Shown: positions 6,142-8,196 of the stretch, one piece after another
How the letters are laid out: each line of letters starts with the position of its first letter
Numbering within the stretch: position 1 is the stretch's first letter
Assembly (NCBI GenBank): GCA_934232845.1
Contig: CAKQGD010000067.1
Coordinates: forward strand, 1-8,196
Direction: 5' to 3'
Length of the DNA: 8,196 nt
Origin: an uncultured Oscillospiraceae bacterium
GTDB taxonomy: Bacteria > Bacillota > Clostridia > Oscillospirales > Ruminococcaceae
The notes under the pieces: model-generated
Seen by the model: only the letters and a program-made list of their open reading frames with translations
What the model was told of the DNA's origin: nothing
Database searches by the model: none
Made by a program: the position numbers and the translations under genes

Positions 6142-6220
6142 TTAAAGTTTCCTTCTCCATTTTTAAAGCCGTCCGGCGGGTACGCACCCCGTCAGACACG
6201 CCGTCGAAAGGAGTTTCATT

Positions 6221-7120
6221 ATGTCAGTGGAAAGCGTCCTCTATGATGTAAAGGATCATATTGCGACCATCACATTTAACCGCCCCCACCGCATGAATGC
6301 GTTTATCGCCCCCATGTATGACGACGTCATTCATACCATCGATCTCGCCGAGAACGACCCCGATGTCCGTGTCGTGGTCTTTACAGGCGCCGGACGCACT
6401 TATTGCTCCGGGCAGGATCTGGATTCCGGCGACAAATTCGGACGTCAGGTGGAAGATATGACGCAGTACCGCGACCGCGGCGGAAAAATGTCCCTGCGCA
6501 TCTACAACATGCGCAAGCCTTCCATCGCGGCAATCAACGGCCACGCCATCGGCGTGGGACTGTCCATGACGCTTCCGATGGATATCCGCGTCGTATCCAA
6601 AAAAGCAAAGGTGGGCTTTGTTTTTACCCGCCGGGGAATCATCAACGAGGCCTGCAGCAGTTATTTTCTTCCGCGCCTTGTGGGGCTTTCCAAAGCCGCG
6701 GAGCTTGTCATGACGGGAAGAACCTTTCTCGCAGAGGAGGAAGCCTCCAGCGGCCTTTTTACCTACTGCGTCGTACCGGAGATGGTCTTGGAAAAGGCTT
6801 ACTCCATCGCGCACGAAATCGCCGGGCAGGCGGCTCCTGTTTCCGTCGCTCTCGCACGGGCCCTGATTTACAGAAATATGAGCGCGTCTCATCCGATGCA
6901 GGCACACGAGCTGGAATCCATGTGCATGTTCTGGACGGCCCGCAGTGCAGATTCTCAGGAGGGCATCTCCGCTTTTCTCGAAAAGCGCCCGCCGGACTGG
7001 AAACTTTCCTCCACCACAGACATGCCTCCTTTTTATCCGTGGTGGCCGGAACGCGGCTTCCGACAGGAGGATCCCATAAAAAGAACCCAGCGCCTATCAC
7101 ACCAAAGAGACCGCACATAA
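6221..7120 (+). CDS. Crotonase-fold enoyl-CoA hydratase/isomerase-like protein lacking both canonical glutamates
   Basis: The protein has 299 residues, about 40 longer than the crotonase at 823. The fold is clear: FNRPHRMNAF near residues 19-28, oxyanion-hole segment GAGRTYCSGQDLD near 56-68, and INGHAIGVGLSMTLPMDIR near 105-123. The two positions that hold catalytic Glu in classical hydratases are Ser115 and Phe135. A different acidic residue, Glu143, sits in FTRRGIINEACSSYFLPRLVG (135-155, split here as FTRRGIINEAC and SSYFLPRLVG). Many actinobacterial and proteobacterial crotonase paralogues carry that RRGIxPExCSSWFLPR-type signature. The long tail has AHELES, EGISAFLEKRPPDW and PPFYPWWPERGF, also typical of that subgroup. 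AAAGGAG at 6207-6213 supports the start. It follows a 328-bp gap and leads a probable two-gene unit with the flavoprotein downstream. It may be an isomerase, a hydratase using Glu143, or another crotonase chemistry. I cannot decide which. Confidence 0.88.
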   Translation: MSVESVLYDVKDHIATITFNRPHRMNAFIAPMYDDVIHTIDLAENDPDVRVVVFTGAGRTYCSGQDLDSGDKFGRQVEDMTQYRDRGGKMSLRIYNMRKPSIAAINGHAIGVGLSMTLPMDIRVVSKKAKVGFVFTRRGIINEACSSYFLPRLVGLSKAAELVMTGRTFLAEEEASSGLFTYCVVPEMVLEKAYSIAHEIAGQAAPVSVALARALIYRNMSASHPMQAHELESMCMFWTARSADSQEGISAFLEKRPPDWKLSSTTDMPPFYPWWPERGFRQEDPIKRTQRLSHQRDRT

Positions 7121-7151
7121 AATATTCAGGCTATAGGATTGGTGCTTCAGA

Positions 7152-8126
7152 ATGAAAAATAGAATTTGCGAACTGCTTTCCATCCGATATCCCATCCTTT
7201 GCGGCGCGATGCAGTGGATTTCCAAAGCCGAGCTCGCGGCGGCGGTATCCAACGCCGGAGGTCTCGGCATTCTATCCGCAACCACCCATCCGGACGCCGA
7301 ATCCCTTGCGGCCGAAATCCGCCACACCCGTGCGATGACAGACAAACCCTTCGCGGTCAATATTTCCATGCTGCCTCAGCACGATGCCAGCGGATTGATC
7401 GACCGCTTTTTTGACACCGTGATTCAAGAAAGGGTTCCCATCGTCGAGACCTCGGGCCGAAGCCCGGAAAAATATATAGACCGTCTTCACCGTGAGGGAA
7501 TCAAAGTTCTGCACAAGGTTCCCGCGCTGCGTTTTGCCAAGAAGGCAGAAAGCATCGGCGCAGACGCCGTGACCCTCGTGGGGTTTGAATGCGGAGGGCA
7601 TCCCGGCCTCGATGACGTCACGACCCTCGCTTTGATTCCGCGCGCGGCAAGGGAACTCTCCATTCCGGTTCTGGCGGGAGGCGGCATCGCCGATTCGCAC
7701 GGCTTTGCCGCAATGCTTTCCCTCGGTGCGGACGGAGTCGTTTTAGGAACGCGGTTTCTCCTCAGCGAGGAATGCCCGATTCATCCGAATTTCAAAAAAG
7801 CGTTCTGCAGCCTGACGGAAACCGGAACGAAGATGGTGCAGTATTCCATTCGCAATCCTCTGCGCGCCTACCACAACGACGCAGTGGACCGCGTTTTGGA
7901 AATGGAACGCCGCGGCGCGTCCCTTGAGGAACTGATGACCGTGATCCGCGGCGCAAACGGACGCCGCTGCTGGGAAGAGGGTGACTTAAGCGGAGGCGTA
8001 CAGGCTGTGGGGCAATGTGTCGGTCAGATTCACGAGATAAAGACTGTTCGAGAAATTATAGACGAAATGGTCAGCGGTGCAAGGGATCTCTTTGAAAAAA
8101 ACGCCCGCATTTTCGACGAAAAATAA
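7152..8126 (+). CDS. FMN-dependent oxidoreductase, nitronate monooxygenase / FabK-like
   Basis: This 324-residue TIM-barrel flavoprotein belongs to the 2-nitropropane dioxygenase/nitronate monooxygenase and FabK (enoyl-ACP reductase II) superfamily. The N-terminus runs ISKAELAAAVSNAGGLGIL (residues 23-41). TDKPFAVNISML lies near 63-74. GFECGGHPG holds His150, aligning with the conserved active-site His of the family. FMN phosphate-binding segments are AGGGIAD (175-181) and LGADGVVLGTRF (191-202). The C-terminal part has GEGD-like WEEGDLSGG near residues 274-282 and GQCVGQI, typical of NMO-like members. A stop at 7134-7136 closes the frame upstream, so ATG 7152 is the start. The only Shine-Dalgarno-like bases are weak (AGGA, 7135-7138, spaced 13 nt). 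The gene lies 31 bp after the crotonase. It might reduce or oxidise an acyl-CoA, or detoxify nitronates. The context favours an acyl-CoA role, but this is inference. Confidence 0.88.
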   Translation: MKNRICELLSIRYPILCGAMQWISKAELAAAVSNAGGLGILSATTHPDAESLAAEIRHTRAMTDKPFAVNISMLPQHDASGLIDRFFDTVIQERVPIVETSGRSPEKYIDRLHREGIKVLHKVPALRFAKKAESIGADAVTLVGFECGGHPGLDDVTTLALIPRAARELSIPVLAGGGIADSHGFAAMLSLGADGVVLGTRFLLSEECPIHPNFKKAFCSLTETGTKMVQYSIRNPLRAYHNDAVDRVLEMERRGASLEELMTVIRGANGRRCWEEGDLSGGVQAVGQCVGQIHEIKTVREIIDEMVSGARDLFEKNARIFDEK

Positions 8127-8139
8127 AATCTTCTCGAAA

Positions 8140-8174
8140 GGCGGCAGCTCTGCCGCCGTACCAAAGCGGGCGGC
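8140..8174 (+). terminator. GC-rich hairpin after the last gene, possible terminator without a T-run
   Basis: GGCGGCAG (8140-8147) and CTGCCGCC (8150-8157) are perfectly complementary, starting 14 nt after the flavoprotein stop. GCCGCC (8152-8157) can alternatively pair with GGCGGC (8169-8174). Neither structure is followed by a real T-run, so a 3'-end stabilising structure is as likely as termination. The rest of the window after 8126 shows no gene. Confidence 0.35.
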
Positions 8175-8196
8175 GTTATCTCCCTATGCAGTCCCG

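Larger units (their letters stand above)
5893..6220 (+). other. 328-bp non-coding gap separating the two gene groups
   Basis: I see no credible gene here. The open frames start at TTG codons without ribosome binding sites and resemble no family I know. The gap holds the tandem hairpins at 5952-5990, a pyrimidine-rich stretch at about 5991-6066, an 8-bp dyad at 6123-6141, and AAAGGAG at 6207-6213 serving the next gene. I found no well-spaced -35/-10 pair, so a promoter for the downstream genes is assumed rather than seen. Confidence 0.6.

Noticed and set aside
5798..6199. Reverse-strand 133-codon frame across the dehydrogenase end and the intergenic gap
   Set aside because: It is low-complexity, Arg/Lys-rich and unlike any family I know, and it overlaps the conserved C-terminus of the dehydrogenase and the terminator hairpins.
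5992..6246. Small forward frames (84 and 66 codons) in the gap before the second crotonase
   Set aside because: They begin at TTG codons without ribosome binding sites, run through the pyrimidine tract, and overlap the real start at 6221.
1..8196. CRISPR array, mobile element, defence system, tRNA or rRNA
   Set aside because: I saw no regularly spaced repeats, terminal inverted repeats with transposase, integrase, or RNA gene motifs; all nine genes are metabolic.

Overview
The window carries nine protein-coding genes, all on the + strand. They make up an acyl-CoA (beta-oxidation-type) catabolic cluster. Strong AGGAGG-type ribosome binding sites, moderately high GC, separate crotonase, 3-hydroxyacyl-CoA dehydrogenase and thiolase genes (no FadB-type fusion) and two family III CoA-transferases with no visible acyl-CoA ligase all point to an anaerobic, fermentative member of the Clostridia, perhaps Oscillospiraceae-like. 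The lineage is an inference from gene content and sequence style; there is no rRNA or other phylogenetic marker.

Region 1 (2-5892) looks like one transcription unit with short gaps. It holds the C-terminal two thirds of a CaiB/BaiF-type CoA-transferase (cut by the window edge), an enoyl-CoA hydratase with both catalytic glutamates, two small MaoC/hot-dog proteins that look like partner subunits, a thiolase, a 106-bp gap with a large GC-rich hairpin, a second CoA-transferase resembling FldA/HadA, and a 3-hydroxyacyl-CoA dehydrogenase. Read as a pathway: a carboxylic acid receives CoA by transfer from another acyl-CoA, the enoyl-CoA is hydrated, the 3-hydroxyacyl-CoA is oxidised by NAD(P), and the 3-ketoacyl-CoA is cleaved by the thiolase. 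No acyl-CoA dehydrogenase or electron-transfer flavoprotein lies in the window, so the substrate may already be unsaturated or hydroxylated, or those genes lie outside it.

Region 2 (5893-6220) is a 328-bp non-coding gap. It has tandem hairpins followed by a T-rich run (probable terminator), a pyrimidine-rich tract and an 8-bp dyad about 80 bp before the next start. Region 3 (6221-8126) holds a second, divergent crotonase-fold protein that lacks both canonical glutamates, then a FabK/nitronate monooxygenase-like flavoprotein. The last 70 bp contain a perfect GC hairpin and no gene.

The enzyme families are recognisable, but the substrate is not. The points most worth a second look are the MaoC pair without the usual catalytic Asp, the Glu-less second crotonase beside a flavin oxidoreductase, the paired unlike CoA-transferases, and the structured thiolase/CoA-transferase gap that could compete for a ribosome binding site. 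I saw no CRISPR array, mobile element, tRNA or rRNA.
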